Origin: Pieris napi
Taxonomy: Eukaryota; Arthropoda; Insecta; Lepidoptera; Pieridae
Length of the DNA: 64,000 nt
Direction: 5' to 3'
NCBI RefSeq assembly: GCF_905475465.1
Contig: NC_062247.1
Coordinates: forward strand, 8,990,001 to 9,054,000
Below the pieces are notes generated by a model. The model ran no database searches. It had not been told where the DNA came from and saw nothing but the letters and a program-made list of their open reading frames with translations. Both the position numbers and the translations under genes were made by a program. This document shows, piece by piece, positions 25,501 through 40,500 of the stretch (position 1 is the first letter of the stretch; every line of letters starts with the position of its first letter).

Positions 25501-28500
25501 GAAGCCACCCGTTATACCCACCTTCAGGAAAAAGAAACGTGGGAAGACTGATGGGCTGACGACTTAGTTAAGGTTTCTGGGGAGAATTGGATGGAGGGTG
25601 TGGTCAACAGATATGGAAAGTTCAGGAGAAGGCCTGGTCCATACTGCAAAACACAAAGAAACAGAAATAACAATAACTAACGTAGACTAAGTATATACCT
25701 TATGTAATTTAATAAATTCATTTTTTTTTTCTTTTCTCACAGTGGCCTGGAAGAGATCGCTCGAAAGCGATAAGGCCGCCAGTTGCCTTTCCTTTACACG
25801 TAATTATGTTAAATTTTTTTATATTATAAAGCAACAAAGTGTGAATGAATAAATAAATAAAAATATATAATAACAAAACAAACACCCATTTGATATGTAT
25901 TTTATTTAAAATAAGGAATTAAAGTGGCTTTATTATTATTACATACTTTGTTTCTCATGTTTTTCTTTGCCTTCACAAGATCGGCTTATGCTCTATAGAA
26001 TAACGTCACTGTTAAAAGCCTTGTAACATTTATTATCGTCGTAAAGCTTTATCCATATTAATGTTGTTATGGATTCAATCTCACCCCGTTTAGTAAACAA
26101 TGTTAATTTTATGATAGAGAATATTCAGCGATTAGAGATAGAATATTATAGAATGCGAGAGCGACCTCAGAGCCTATATAACGTAATTAAGGAACTACCA
26201 GGCGGTTGAATAGCTCACCCAGTCTCTGAATAGCAGGAATTCTGGTGTGGCTCATGCCTTACAGCCTTGCTTCTTCAAAGCCTCGGCTAAAACATTTAAT
26301 TGCAAAGCACGAATAATATATGTCGGAGGAATGGCGCTGATATCAGATGCCATTTCCATTATAATTGATTAACATCAAAGTCTAATTAGTTCAAAACCGT
26401 TAATACGCCCTCGGTTCGACCGCTCAATCGACTCGAATTGAACCAACTAGTTCCTGTATTTACCTGAATTTGTTATAAACAAGTTTCATGATATTTCGTG
26501 TACTCGTTCCACGACCGAACCCGAATCTAATAGAGTCAAACAGCAGTCATAGGAACGAGTGTCAAAGATTACTTTAATATTTATTATCAATAAGTTTAAA
26601 ATGTTTAAAGTTATGATAAATTACTTTTAATAATAATAATAACTATGGAGTCCTTATTACTATCGACCATTGAATAGTCGTTAATTTATAGATTAAGCAA
26701 CATTGACAATAAAGATGAATTCGTATTAACGGTTTTAAACTTATTTGACTTTGATGTTATTAAATTATAATGAAAATGGCAGCTGGTACCAGCGGTATAG
26801 CTGCAACCTATCCAAAAAAAAATTTAAATCCTTTATTGTGACTTATAATATATTTTGTAACTACTATTATTTATTTATTTATTATTTATTTATTTATGAA
26901 CACTTCGTTGCATATACATTAATATAGTACAATTGACATAATTTTTTTTTTTTTTTTTTTTTTTTATGTAATAGGAGGCAAACGGGCAGGAGGCTCACCT
27001 GATGTTAAGTGATACCGCCGCCCATGGACACTCACAATGCCAGAAGGCTCGCAAGTGCGTTGCCGGCCTTTCAGGAATTGGTACGCTCTTTTCTTGAAGG
27101 ACCCTAAGTCGAATTGGTTCGGAAATACTTCTGTGGGCAGCTGGTTCCACATAGTGGTGGTGCGCGGCAAAAACTGCCTTAGAAAACGCTCTGTTGTGGA
27201 ACGACGGACGTCGAGGTGATACGGATGGTATTTTGTATTTTGCCTTGACGTCCGATGATGAAACTCAGCTGCAGGTATTAGACCGAACAACTCCTCTGAA
27301 CACTCTCCATGGTAAATGCGGTAGAAGATGCAGAGAGATCCCACATCTCTACGCAACGCCAAGGGATCAAGCCGCACTGAAAGTGACTGGTCGTCGACGA
27401 TTCGAACCGCTCTTCGTTGAATACGGTCAAGTGGAAGGAGCTGGTACTGGGGAGCTCCCGCCCAGAGGTGAGAGCCGTACTCCATATGGGGCCGAATTTG
27501 AGCTTTATATAGTTGCAAGCGGTGGCCCGGAGTGAAGTACCGTCTCGCCTTGCTGAGCACACCAAGCTTTTTGGAGGCTAATTTAGCCTTTCCTTCCAGA
27601 TGACCGCGAAACTGAACGTTATTCGATATGTCAACGCCCAGTATTCCGATGCTAGCTGAGGCTTTAAGGAGAGTGTCTTCAAAGAGGGGAGTAGCGACAA
27701 AGGGAGTTTTTTTAGCGGAAAACGCGCATACCTGTGTCTTCTTGGGGTTAAATTGGACTAGATTTAGTCTACCCCAGTCCGAGACTCCACGTAGAAGAGT
27801 TTCGACTTCAGACACAAGTTTGTTCCGGTACTCATCGACAACAGCCCGAGAAATACCTGCCCGGCCAGTGTAAAAAGTATCCCCAGTGCTGTCGTCCGCA
27901 TAGCAATGAATGTTGCTAAGCTGCAACATATCATTGATATGCAGAATAAACAGGGTCGGGGATAGGACACAGCCTTGTGGGACACCAGCATTCACAGGTT
28001 TCAGGTCGGAGCATGCTCCGTCGATGACGACTTTGATGCTCCGATCAGCGAGAAAGCTGGAAATCCAGTTGCATAATTTCTCAGGGAGCCCGTAGGCTGG
28101 AAGCTTCGAGAGCAGTGCTCTGTGCCACACCCGATCGAAGGCTTTCGCTATGTCCAAACTTACCGCCAGCGCCTCCCCCTTGGACTCAATTGCCTCTGCC
28201 CACCTATGTGTAAGGTATACAAGGAGGTCACCAGCTGAGCGACCACGACGAAAGCCGTACTGAGAATCGCTAATCAGCTGGTGGCCCTCTAGATACCTCA
28301 GGAGCTGGCTGTTAATAATGGTTTCCATTATTTTGGAGAACAAGGAGGTTATAGCTATTGGGCGATAGTTGGACGGATCAGAGCGATCGCCTTTTTTAGG
28401 GATCGGATGTATCGAAGCGATCTTCCAGCACTTCGGAACAGTGCCGAGCGTGTAAAGGTACCGGAAAAGGCGCGTTAGGACCGGAGCCAACTCAGGAGCA

Positions 28501-31500
28501 CAAGTACGCAACACAATTGGAGGGATGCCATCGGGTCCGCTCGACTTATGGATGTCCAAGGAAGACAAAGCTTTACGGATAGCACGTTGCCGGAATATAA
28601 CTTCGGGCATCGTAGTATCACACCGCAATAATGTCGGTGGTTCCTTCCCTTGATCATCCAAAGTGGAGTTCGACGCAAAGAGACAGCCTAGAAGATCGGC
28701 CTTCTCTTTCGCGGTATGGGCCAGTGAGTCATCCTCCCTATGCAGTGGTGGAATTGAGGGCAGACAGAAATTCCCTTGGACAGCTTTGGCAAGAGACCAG
28801 AAGGCTCGAGTTCCCGAAGGGAGGTGGGCCAATTTCTCACCAAATCTGGCAATGTGCTCTGACTTTGCTTTAGCGATTTCTCGCTTGAAGGACCTGGAGG
28901 CTGAATTGTATGCTTTTTTACGTTCGCCGATAGTCACATCACAGGATGTCACCGTTTCTGCCCAGGCTTTAAAGCATTCACGCTTACGGCGCAAAGCCGC
29001 TTTGCAAGAACGCCTAAACCAAGGCTGGGACTTGCCACCGACCGGCACCGCAGAGAATGGAATAAAGAGTTCCATACCCTGCAGGACCACCTCGGCGACA
29101 GAGTCAGCGACGGCATCTGGAGTACTCGACGAAAAGCAAATGGGCCCCCAAGGGTAGGACGCAAAAAAAGACCGCATCCCATCCCAATCTGCTGACTTAT
29201 AGTGCCACACGCGGCGACAGCCAGTGAAGCTAGGCCGAAGAGGGCGCGTGAACGGCACAATGCTCCGGACCACACAATGATCTGATGAACCCAATGGCGG
29301 TTCAACAGAGACTTGGTAGTTCTCCGGATGTGAAGTCAGCAGAAGGTCCAACAAAGAGGGTTTATGACCATCCACATCTGGTATTCGCGTAATCGCAGGG
29401 ACCATTTGCGTCAAGTCGTAAGCCAAAGCAAAGTCGTGAAAGGATCTTCCCGCATGATCGGTGGTTTCTGAGCCGAGCCAATCGGCATGGTGGGCGTTAA
29501 AATCGCCAAGTATCACGATTTCAGCGGTAGGAACCCTTTCGAGCAGGGAATCTGTAGCCATTTGGATGTGCTCAATGAGTCGGTCAGTTTCGGTATTTCC
29601 GCTATGGGACCTATACAGGCATGCGTAGAATCGCGGATGGTCATCGCAGTCTACGCGCAGCCAGAGGTTAGATAGGTCCCTTCCTTCAAGCGTCCCGAGG
29701 CGACGAGAACAGATATCCTCTCTGACGTACACGCAAACTCCCGCCCGCGGCACAAATGAATGTTCCAATTTGTACCCCGGGTAGGAGAGGTAGGAAGTAT
29801 CAGCCGGGGGGGATATCTGAGTCTCGGTAAGAAAGAGCAAGGCCGGCTTCGCAGTCTCTAAGTGGTAGTGGACAGCGTTGATGTTGGAATTGAGCCCCCT
29901 AACATTTGTGAAGTCCACGGCGAGTGTGGACGGGGGTGCCTTTGTTAAATTGCTCCGTTTGCCCCGAGAACGATTAATGTTTTTACCGAGCGCAGAATTG
30001 CCCCCCCCAGAATACGAAGGGCAGCCTGTGCGTCCACCACCGGGCGCAGAGTGTCCCGGTGTTGGACGCCCAGGGGGGGATTCTCCACCGCGAGCGCGTG
30101 TGGTACCCCCCTGGGGTAGATTCTCTTTTTTCTGCACCTTCATAAATAATCAAATAAAAAGGAGAGCAACTGGCGGCCTTATCGCTTTCGAGCGATCTCT
30201 TCCAGGCAACGACTGTGAGAAAAAAAAAAGTATTAAATTACATAAGAAAGGCAAGAAGTGCAAAAATACATGTATTACATTTAGTTGTTTAGAAAAAGAA
30301 ACTTATCAGGAACAAAAAAAACAAACTAAACTAATAAAGAATACATGAAAAAAAAAAAATAATAATAAAAAGTGCACATGAATCATTTTCAATCTCCTAA
30401 ATCAAGATCAGTCTCACGACAGTACCTACCAGGTAGGTACCTATTATTAAAGTTAGGGATACGATGTGGACAGGTAATGTTTGTAAAGAAGAGATTTAAA
30501 GGAAGATAAAGAAGGAGCTAAGCGAATAGGGACTGGAAGTGAGTTCCATAGCTTAACTGCAGAGACCTTAAAGGATTCGCCAAGAAAGGAGGAGTTATGA
30601 CACGGGATTTCAAGGATATAGTTTTCGGAAGAGCGTAAGCTATAGTTATGGGATCCCAAAAATTTGAAATCATTTTTGAGATAGGAAGGAGTTTTAGGGT
30701 TGAACAGAATGGAATATAGGAGATGGAGAACATGACCATCGCGTCGCTGACGAATGGGTAACCAGCCTAGCCGTTTACGGAACGCAGAGATATGGTCGTA
30801 CTTTCTTAGACCGAATATAAATCGGATACAGAAATTTTGGAGACGATCCAGTTTATTTAGCAATTCCTCGTTTAGATCGGAAGAGCAAGAATCGGCGTAG
30901 TCCAGTAATGGCAGGAGGAGAGATTTAGCCAGTGAGGTTTTAGTGCTAAAGGGAAGAAAATTACTAAGACGTCGAAGGATACTGGAGGCACCATACAATT
31001 TGCGGCTAACTTCTTTAACATGCTGCTCCCAGGATAAATTTTGATCAATTAAAACCCCCAAATTTTTTACTGTACGGCTGATATTTAAAGTCACACCGTC
31101 GATATGTACAGGAGGTACTCTGGCCCAGTCAATTCTCGTCGTGAAATAAGGGCTGCCAATAATTATTACTTTACTCTTGTTGGGATTGATTAGTAGACCA
31201 AAGTTATTACTCCAGTCAACTATCTTTGCCAGCTCATAGTTAGTAGATTGTATGGCTTGTGGGAGATCATCGAGACTTGATTGAACGTAGATTTGAAGAT
31301 CATCGGCGTATAAATGAAAATTGGTTGAAAGACGGAAAGTTAAGGAGTTAATATAAATAGCAAAAAGAAGAGGAGAAAGTACGCCACCTTGCGGAACGCC
31401 AGATTTAATCAAACTCCACTGAGACATGCAATCGCTTGTCTTAATGCACTGGCGGCGCCCATTAAGATAGTTAGAGAACCAGTTAACTGCATGAGGAGAA

Positions 31501-34500
31501 ATATTAATCGACCTAAGCAACCCCATTAGAATTTCGAAATTAATAGTATTAAAAGCATTGCTGAAATCTAGCAACGTGAGAATTGTGAGTTGTTTGCGGT
31601 CCATGCCTTCCCGAATATCATCGGCAACTCTGACCAGAGCAGTAGTCGTGCTATGTCCGGGTCGAAACCCAGACTGAAGTGGATTAAGTATGCAATTTCT
31701 GTTTAGGAAATCATTTAATTGCTCATGTATAAGGCGTTCAAGTACCTTGGATAGAAAAGGAAGAATCGAGATGGGTCGAAAATCAGAATAAGTGCTAGGA
31801 TTAGCCTTTTTTGGGATAGGGATGATAAGTCCATCCTTCCAGCAAGAAGGAAATTCACCTGATGAAATCGAAAAATTAAAAATATGTGTGATCACAGGAA
31901 GTACAAGAGAGACAATAGGTATGATCATAGCACGACCAATCAGGTCAGAACCAACAGCATTGGAATGAATAGAGGAAATACTCGATTCAACCTTCTGGCT
32001 AGAGAATTCAGTGAAAGAGAAAGATGGAAAACTAGGACGAGGGAGAGATGATATATACTCAAGTGTTAAGGCCAGATCGATATTACTTGACGTGGAATGA
32101 GAGGTAAAATGGGCGTTTAGGCTGTTTACGTCGATATCGGGAGGCATGGAAGGACATGGTGGCTTACCGACACCCAGAGATTTCAAAAATTTCCATATTT
32201 TCGAGGGATCCCCATTTGACACTGAGTCGTGAATGTGTCGTCTCTGCGCATCCCGACAACGCGTGTTGCAACGGTTTCGCAAGGTTTTGTAAAGTACACG
32301 TTCCTTGTCCGTTTTGGCTGTTCTCAATTTGGCTTTAGCTCGGTTTTTTTGATTAATCAAAGTTTTAATTTCATCGTTGAGCCAAGGAGCAGGTAAATGC
32401 TTCAGTTTAACGGGCCTCAAGGGAGCATGTATATCAAAAAGATTGATAATGGAGGCATTTAGTAAATCAACTTTACCATTGATAGTGGGACACTCGTAAA
32501 TCGAGCTAAAGTCGATTTTAACCGCATCTATAAGCAGACGCTTGGTGTCAATCGCAGCTAAATTGCGTCTAAGGACTACGGTGGGTTTTAGTTTAGGAGG
32601 TTTAAGATTGAGAGACAAATAAAGGAGGTCGTGATGAGAAAAAGCGACGGCTGGAAGTTGGCCATGGTTAGTAACTAGATCAGGAGAAGAGGTAAATATA
32701 AGATCCAATAGGGAAGGAGTGGAGCCTGGGACTTTATGCGTGGCGCGAAGTGGCAGGTTATGAAGATTATAAGAGTCGGTGATGGAGAGCAACTTTTTCG
32801 ATCGGCAGTCATCTTTTAGTAAGCAGGTATTGAAATCACCCATAATTACTATGTTTTTATAGAGAGGCACAAACCTTTCAAGAGTATTATCAAAACCAGC
32901 GAAGTAGTCGACTAAAAGAGAAGGAGAGTAGAACACTCCAAGGAGAATTTTAGTTTTACTGAGCATGACCTCGATCAGCAGATGCTCGCATGCATTAGGT
33001 GGTGGTGGTTGAGGAGACATATTGATAATAGTGTAAGGGATGTGCGATCGTAGGTAAATAGCGACGCCACCTCCACGCTTTCCAACTCGATCATTTCTTA
33101 TTAGGTTAAAACCGGGGATAGAATAGCTAAGAGAGGAGAGGGTTGGACACAGCCAAGTCTCTGATATCAGGATAGCGTGAATTTCATTGGATACAAATGT
33201 TGTCAACAAGTCTAAATGGTGAGCAGGAACGCTTTGAGCATTAATATGGATGACATTTAAGTGTCTCGATTGGTCTTTGAATAAAGCTGTGAGGATATTA
33301 TGCAAGGGAGGGGGAGATATTTCAGTGCTATGGAATGATTCGAAATCCGACGAGGAGACCGATACAAATTCAAGAGATTCATCGTGATTCATGTGTTAAC
33401 AGTTAATAATATTTATCTATATGTGTACAAAGTCTATAAATTTTTATCTTTTGTTTAAAAACGATCCCATATTTACACTCAATCGCTAATAAAATGAACA
33501 GATAATATAACACACAATACGGAAAAAAAAAAGAAAATAACAAACTTAACTTAACTTAAAGGGGTTAAATAAACTAATTTTAACTATTTCTAAAACTACT
33601 CAACAAGCGAATTAATATATCTTTTATAGTGGAAAGTTATTGTAAAAGCTTATTATACGAGAACAATTTTATGAACTGTGGAAATACACATAATCGATTC
33701 TTAATTGACATTTGACAACAACAACCTTTGACAGCGTCACATCACGATTGATAGTTAGTAGTTATAATCTGTCAATGGGCTTTAATAACAAATAACAATT
33801 AGAAATTAATATCATCATAATAACAATTAGTAAACAAGAAGAAGGTTATAAGATATACCAAATAAGTAATTTAAAAAAAAAAAAAAGAACTGTTTAACAC
33901 TTGAAACTCATGACAACAAACCAAGAAAAAGTTGATTATAACCCCAACACACGGAACACCAACACTGTACAAACGGAAGTTATTGACCCTTTTTTGGAGC
34001 CTTCTTATTACGGGTCTTGTCTCTTGTCAGCTTTGCATCATCAGCTGCGGACGATGACGGTATGCTGTCCGGAACTGAATCGAGTTCCTTCAGCAAAGAG
34101 ATGCGGCGAAGTTTCCCATCAGCCCCTATCACTTAGTACTTAAATATCGATAACTAAAGCAAAATTTTAATTTAAAAAACGTGGAATTGTAAATACGTTT
34201 TATCGGTAAACGAGATGAGAGAAAAGAGATACAAATATTACATTTTTGTTATCATTCAATAAGATTTTTTATCCGAAAGCCTGTGAGGGCTCCATCTACC
34301 CATGAAATTACATAGGATTCTGCATGTTATCTTTCAATTTACGACATTAAGGAAATAAAAAGGGAATTTTATAATATTTTAACGTCATGTTATACAACAT
34401 TCATGAAATCGTAATCAGTCTAATCACAATTGTAAAGTTATCATTGTTCAAGTTGTCATTGATGTCTTCCTGTCAAATTCTATTCCTTATGGTATGAAAA

Positions 34501-37500
34501 AAGTAGGAATCAATCGTCTACGCATTATAATTACAGGCAAAATTCGATTTTCAAATTACAAATAGGCTTCAAACAGCCTGTGTTCTAATTTCAAAAGTTA
34601 AAAGCAGCTGTCAAAGGCGATTCTCCTAAGAAAAATACGTCAGATTTGCTACCACAACTTTGAATATAGAACTCGGGCATTATTGTTATCACACAATGTG
34701 GTAATAAATATGCGGCTTTAGGAAGCTATTACAATACTTTACCCAATTTATTTCGTACGTTTGCCAAATCTACCTTATGGGCCAAAAGCAATCGTGAGGA
34801 AGGCTTGATAAAGTGGAAATGTAGCTTTAGATCCAATTATTTATACTGTGGATTTTTAGAAATCTAAAACTCCGATTTAAATTATAATTTTACATTTCAA
34901 TTATTACTAATCAAAATACAGTAACGCGTATTCACTTGTTAATTATAAGATTGACGTACTAAAATACCCTAGGTTTCATATTTAAAGAGGATACCAACTT
35001 TTTGTCTGAAATTTTTTTTATAAGAATTTTGTGTGTAAAATTTCTATCTTCCCATTTAGTTTTAATTTTATTACAATCGGCATTTTAAATTAAAATACTG
35101 ATGTAAAACCAACTTGATTTGTTATTTTGTTTTTCCTTCACAAAACTATATTACGCAGCTATCAAAATATACATGTAATACCAATCTGTACTAAACTATA
35201 ATCTAAAGCAATTCTTGAGCACTGCATATTGTAGAATCCGTCCGTTTCTATAATCATGACTTAAGTATGAGTTTAAATATGATTAGTATTGGTGCCTTTT
35301 TTATGTAACAAGAGGCAAACGGACACGTCATGATGTTAAGTGATCCCGCCGCCCATGGACACTCACATTGCCAGAAGACTCGCAAGTGCGTCGTTGGCCT
35401 TTTAAGAATTGGTACGCTATTTTCTTGAAGGACCCTTTGACAAATTGGTTCGGAAATACTTCAGCTGCAGCTGGTTCCACATAGTGGTGGCGCTCGGCAA
35501 AAACTGCCTTAAGAAACTCTCATTTGTGGAACGACGAACGTCAAGGTGATACGGATGGTATTTTGTGTACTGCTTTGACGTCCGATGATGAGACTCAGCT
35601 GCAGGTATTATTCCGAATAACTCCTCTGAACACTGTCCATGGTAAATGCGGTAGAAGATGCATAGAGACCCCCACATCTCTGAGCAACTCTAAGGCCGCA
35701 CGGAAATTGACTGGTCGTTGATGAATTGAATCGCTCTTCGATAACTAAAAACAATCATGTTTCATCTACAAGCCACAATATTTTATGTTTGAATATCAAA
35801 TAAATACGTACATATGTTATGGAGATTCTTTTGTTTGATATGTAAGTAAAAGTCAACATTTATTGGTAGTTTTATTAATCAATAAAACCCTAGTAGAGTT
35901 CTTTGTCTAATTCTTAGTTCGAATATTTGCGCAGTACATCAAACAAAATCACTTGGGACCTATAGGAATTTTCCCTAAAGACATAAACCTGACGAAGGTT
36001 ATATTAGTTTATAGAGGCAATAAATTTCACTCACTAGGGAAATAATGGAATACTTCGATTTCATTATTTACAAATACTAGGGCGTCGCCATTTTATGGGC
36101 GATGCTTGGTAAAACATAGGTTCTTAACACAATAATAACAATTAAATTGTCAAAATTTGATGTTGTGTATGTGAATGGCACAAAATAGGTTCGGAAACAC
36201 TGTTCTAGGTGTCAGAAGAGATAAAGTTCTTTATTTGTGAGTTGTTCAAGCACTAATATTGCAAATAAAGTATATAGTGTTTTGAAAGAAAAAATGTTCA
36301 CACGCAAAATTAAAATAATGACCATTCATCATACAGGGTAATCAAATATATAAAAAATTGTCAATGTCTCACGACGTATTTGTAATAAAAAATATTATTT
36401 AGACGTTTCTCGCGTAGTTCCTGAACTGAGGTGTCGAGAGCTAATATACCTGTCTATCATACAATGTGCATTTGGGATTCTCATTAGCTCTATTCTGAGT
36501 TCGGCTATATCGCCATATCAATATTCATTTGTTTCGTATTCATGATGTAACTTAGAAACTGAGTTTATATGCATGTTTATGCGCCCTGGGAATAATATGC
36601 CTAGAAACTTGGCAGAGTTCAATTTTTTACATCATTTTCAGAATTAAGGTATTACCGCTAAGTTTGTACAATTAACAGTAGCTGGGTTCAACATATAAAC
36701 TGAATTCAATTAAATGGAAATCTCACAAATGGTTTTTTTTTTAAGTATATATCCATATACAATAATCGCGTCAAAAAATAGACTCTAAATCAAAGACAGG
36801 TCAACCTTCATTCTCAATGCCAGACGGCTCGCGAGTGCGTTGCCGGCCTTTTAAAATTGGTATGCTCTTTTCTTGAAGGACTCTAAGTTCGGTTCGGAAA
36901 TACTTCAGTGGGCAGCTGGTTTTTTTTATAGGTCAGGGGGCAAACGGGCAGGAGGCTGATCTGATGTGATACCGCCTCCATGGACATTCTCAATGCCAGA
37001 AGGCTCGTGAGTGCGTTGCCGGCCTTTTAAGAATTGGTACGCTCTTTTCTTGAAGGACTCTAAGCCGAATTGGTTCGGAAATACTTCAGTGGGCAGCTGG
37101 TGGTGCGCGGCAAATACTGCCTTAAAAAACGCTGAGTTGCATTTGCTTAATAAGCAACAAATCTTTTACTAACAGAGACATATATATAGTGGCCTGGATA
37201 TTGAACTAAGTCTGTGCTAAATTTCTAATATCTAGATCTGTCTCCAGAGATATTATGGGTTAACACAACTGTCAACTTTTCCCATAAGGATAGGCACTCT
37301 CATGATTGCTTTTGCTTATGCAAGATTAAATTGAAGTTTATATGTCAAGTCGATAATAAATCAAGGTATAGGTATAGGGGCACAATAATTAATACACTTC
37401 ATATTCTTACTCTTTGAAGCGCTCCAAAACGTCTGAGAACATGTATCGAAACACCGGTAATAGGCCCGGTATACCTCGATATCTATCTAACAAACTGAGG

Positions 37501-40500
37501 GTAGGCTGTGGTTGAATGTTTATCTACCCGCCTAACTTTACAATAGTGGACCATGATTCATGGGTATACCCAAAGCTGATTTTAGGTTTAAAAACTTTAT
37601 TTCTCAAAAAAGACAAAAATGCCACTTACATGAGAATAAAACATAACATTAACATTACATTATCGTCGTTCTTAAAATAATCACAATAAAAAGATGCAAT
37701 AAACTTAAAAGTAATAAATTAAATATTAATTATAAGAAATTATTTTAAAAGTAATTTTGTCCAAAATGTTAAGGATCCCATAAGTGAACACAGATTAGAT
37801 CTGATGTGCTCAATTTGTAATTTTAATAAAATATGATTTTAATAAAATCACCTGCAAAAAGATACTCTATTTTAGGCCGAGAACTTCTAACATACAACTA
37901 ACCAATGTATGGTGCAATTATTTCCCAATAGTAAAATTTTTGGCATCAATTAAACTTTATTAAATTTAACGTTAATAACTTCAAAGGGTACATATCTGTG
38001 GTAGTGTCATCACTTATTAATTTATCGTTGATAGCGTATGGCATTTTGTCAATATAATATTACAATTCGAAAATGAGTTGTTAGCGGTTATAGGTGCGTT
38101 CAATTTTGAAGTCGTGCGGTCGCACGCACGATACGTACCAATTGATTTTGCTATGCGCGCAATTAACTCTCTCAAATATAGTGAAGGTAGCAACATGATA
38201 AAACTACATGTCTTTGGCCAAGATAATGAAAGACAGATTGAGACACCACAGTGCAGAGCATTAGATTACAGAGGTCTACATTATCTATCGTGAAAATATT
38301 ATAGAGTATCTATATTCTTGTCTTGAGTCTAAATCTTGCCCTTAGAGTATGTGCCACCACTGAATGCCGGTAGACGCGGCGCTAGCGAGTAGCGCGGCGT
38401 AATAATATGTTTCTAGTGCTAGGTGGAAGGCTAATTTACCCCAACGTAACATAAATTAATGTAAAATTCGCGAACTAGTCTCAAAGATTTGCTTCTATTG
38501 TTTTACCTTAAAACGAATAAAATAATATTTCACTGTAACGACAAATTTAGTTCCAGGGTTCCCGTCGGCAATGAGTGGTGGCGCGGACTTTACAGTCCCA
38601 TACATACATACATACTTTTCTTGGCCGGTAAGAGCGTCGCTGTCATGGATATTAGTATTGCCAGTAAATAAAAATTAACCAGTATAAGGGGAATAATTTG
38701 AATGCAGGCTAACTTAATAATTTATTGAAATGCCTTAATAAAATAGTATGTAGAAAATACAGTTCTAGGCTTAAATAAATATGATACAAACTTAAGAACA
38801 ACTGATATGATAGGTTTTGTTACCTGTACTATTAATATAATATATTTTAAGATACCTAGCAATCAGAACCGTTCGATAATAAAAAAATTGCCATTGTAAT
38901 TAATAATGCAGGGAATAAAAATAAATACATTTTAGTTGGATTGTTATTAGATCTTGGTAGATAGCAAAATTATTTATTGTACGCAAGAAATGACATCTAA
39001 CTGACAATGTCAGTCTGACATTTCAAAATGGCGACGGTAGTACCAATTTCAGCGCGCCGGCCAAGAAAAGTATGTGGCACTGTAAACAATTCGGCGAAGC
39101 CCGTCAGTCACATAAAAACATAGTTTCCTATTTATGAAAATTATTATTGCGGAAATCTGCAGCCACCATGGTGGCCCATTATAGTGGCGGGAATTCCAGA
39201 TTGACAATATAGAAAATGCATTTTTGACTTGACACTTAATAAACGCAATAGCCGAAGGAATGAATATTCGGTACAATACACAATAATACTTTAAGTTAAT
39301 CCAATTAACTAGCTTTGTGTCTGGTGTTGACATCGTTGTTGAAATATTTTGTATGTTTAATTTGTTCAAAAATTCATTATTCTGGGAAAGTCACTTCAAG
39401 CAAGAGCTTAATTAAGGCTAAATTACAAAATGTCTTAATTGTTACTTATTATTGTTACTGGTTCTTAATTTAATATAATTTTTTTTTGTACATATTTACT
39501 TTAGGTATTTTAAAGAACCACTTAAGTTTAGTTCGAAAATGAATTTCCGCCTGAGATGCCTTTGTGATCATTTTTTTTCCAGTTTCTTTGAAATAAGTTC
39601 CTTTTGTTGGAGAGCTAAGAAAGCAGTAATGTTCATAAAATAAACTGGAAGTGAAGATTCATAACGTTTGTTTTAGGTTCTTGAGGCATTTTAGTGAAAA
39701 AAAATCTAAACATCTGTTTAGATTTTTTTATCTAATGAAATGTAATTTTAATTTGTATCGATAATAATTGTTGTATTTATACCAATATGTTATTGGTAAT
39801 GGGTTATTTATAAATAAATAAACAGTATTTAATCATATTTATAAATGAGATGAAAGAATTATATGTATTTATATTGAACCTTTTTTTAAATACATTTTTG
39901 ATTTTGAATTTATTTTGACTAAAAACACACACTCAAAAATTATACCGTTCGAGCGAAGATAAATGCGCACATAAAAAGAAAGCACAGCCGGGAATCGAAC
40001 CTACGACCTCAGGGATGAGAGTCGCACGCTGAAGCCACTAGGCCAACACTGTTTTTAAACGGTTTTATTTAGCTCACCCCGTTTGTTTTATTCTTGGGTC
40101 AAATTTAGTAATTCAAATTTCACCCTCTTCCTGTCAACCGATTAATCTGAAATTTTGTATACACTTTGGATTTTGGTGACAATACAATAAACTAAATAAA
40201 TAAAATAAAAAAATAAATATTATATAATATTTATTTTTTTATTATATAATATATATATAACATTATATTAAAAACCGTATCTATTTTATTAATTAAATAT
40301 ATATTATATTTATATTATAGAATTGATTTATTTATATAAACTAACTGGCAAGGAACCTTGCAATAATGAAGCACTAAATGAATTAAACAGAATGCGAAAT
40401 AAAAACTAAAAACTAGAAAATAAAAATAGGTAAAAAAACTTTTTAAGTTAAACGGTTTTATGTTAAACATACATTGCAATGTTTAAGATAAATGTACTAA

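Noticed and set aside
27037..30348. Several plus-strand frames of 60-164 codons
   Set aside because: They are antisense or shifted shadows of the intact LINE ORF and carry no domain.
33901..34143. 80-codon plus-strand protein
   Set aside because: No motif; the opposite strand has a more protein-like frame, itself uncertain.
39049..39369. 106-codon minus-strand protein
   Set aside because: It overlaps an inverted repeat, lacks any motif and has the composition of translated AT-rich DNA.
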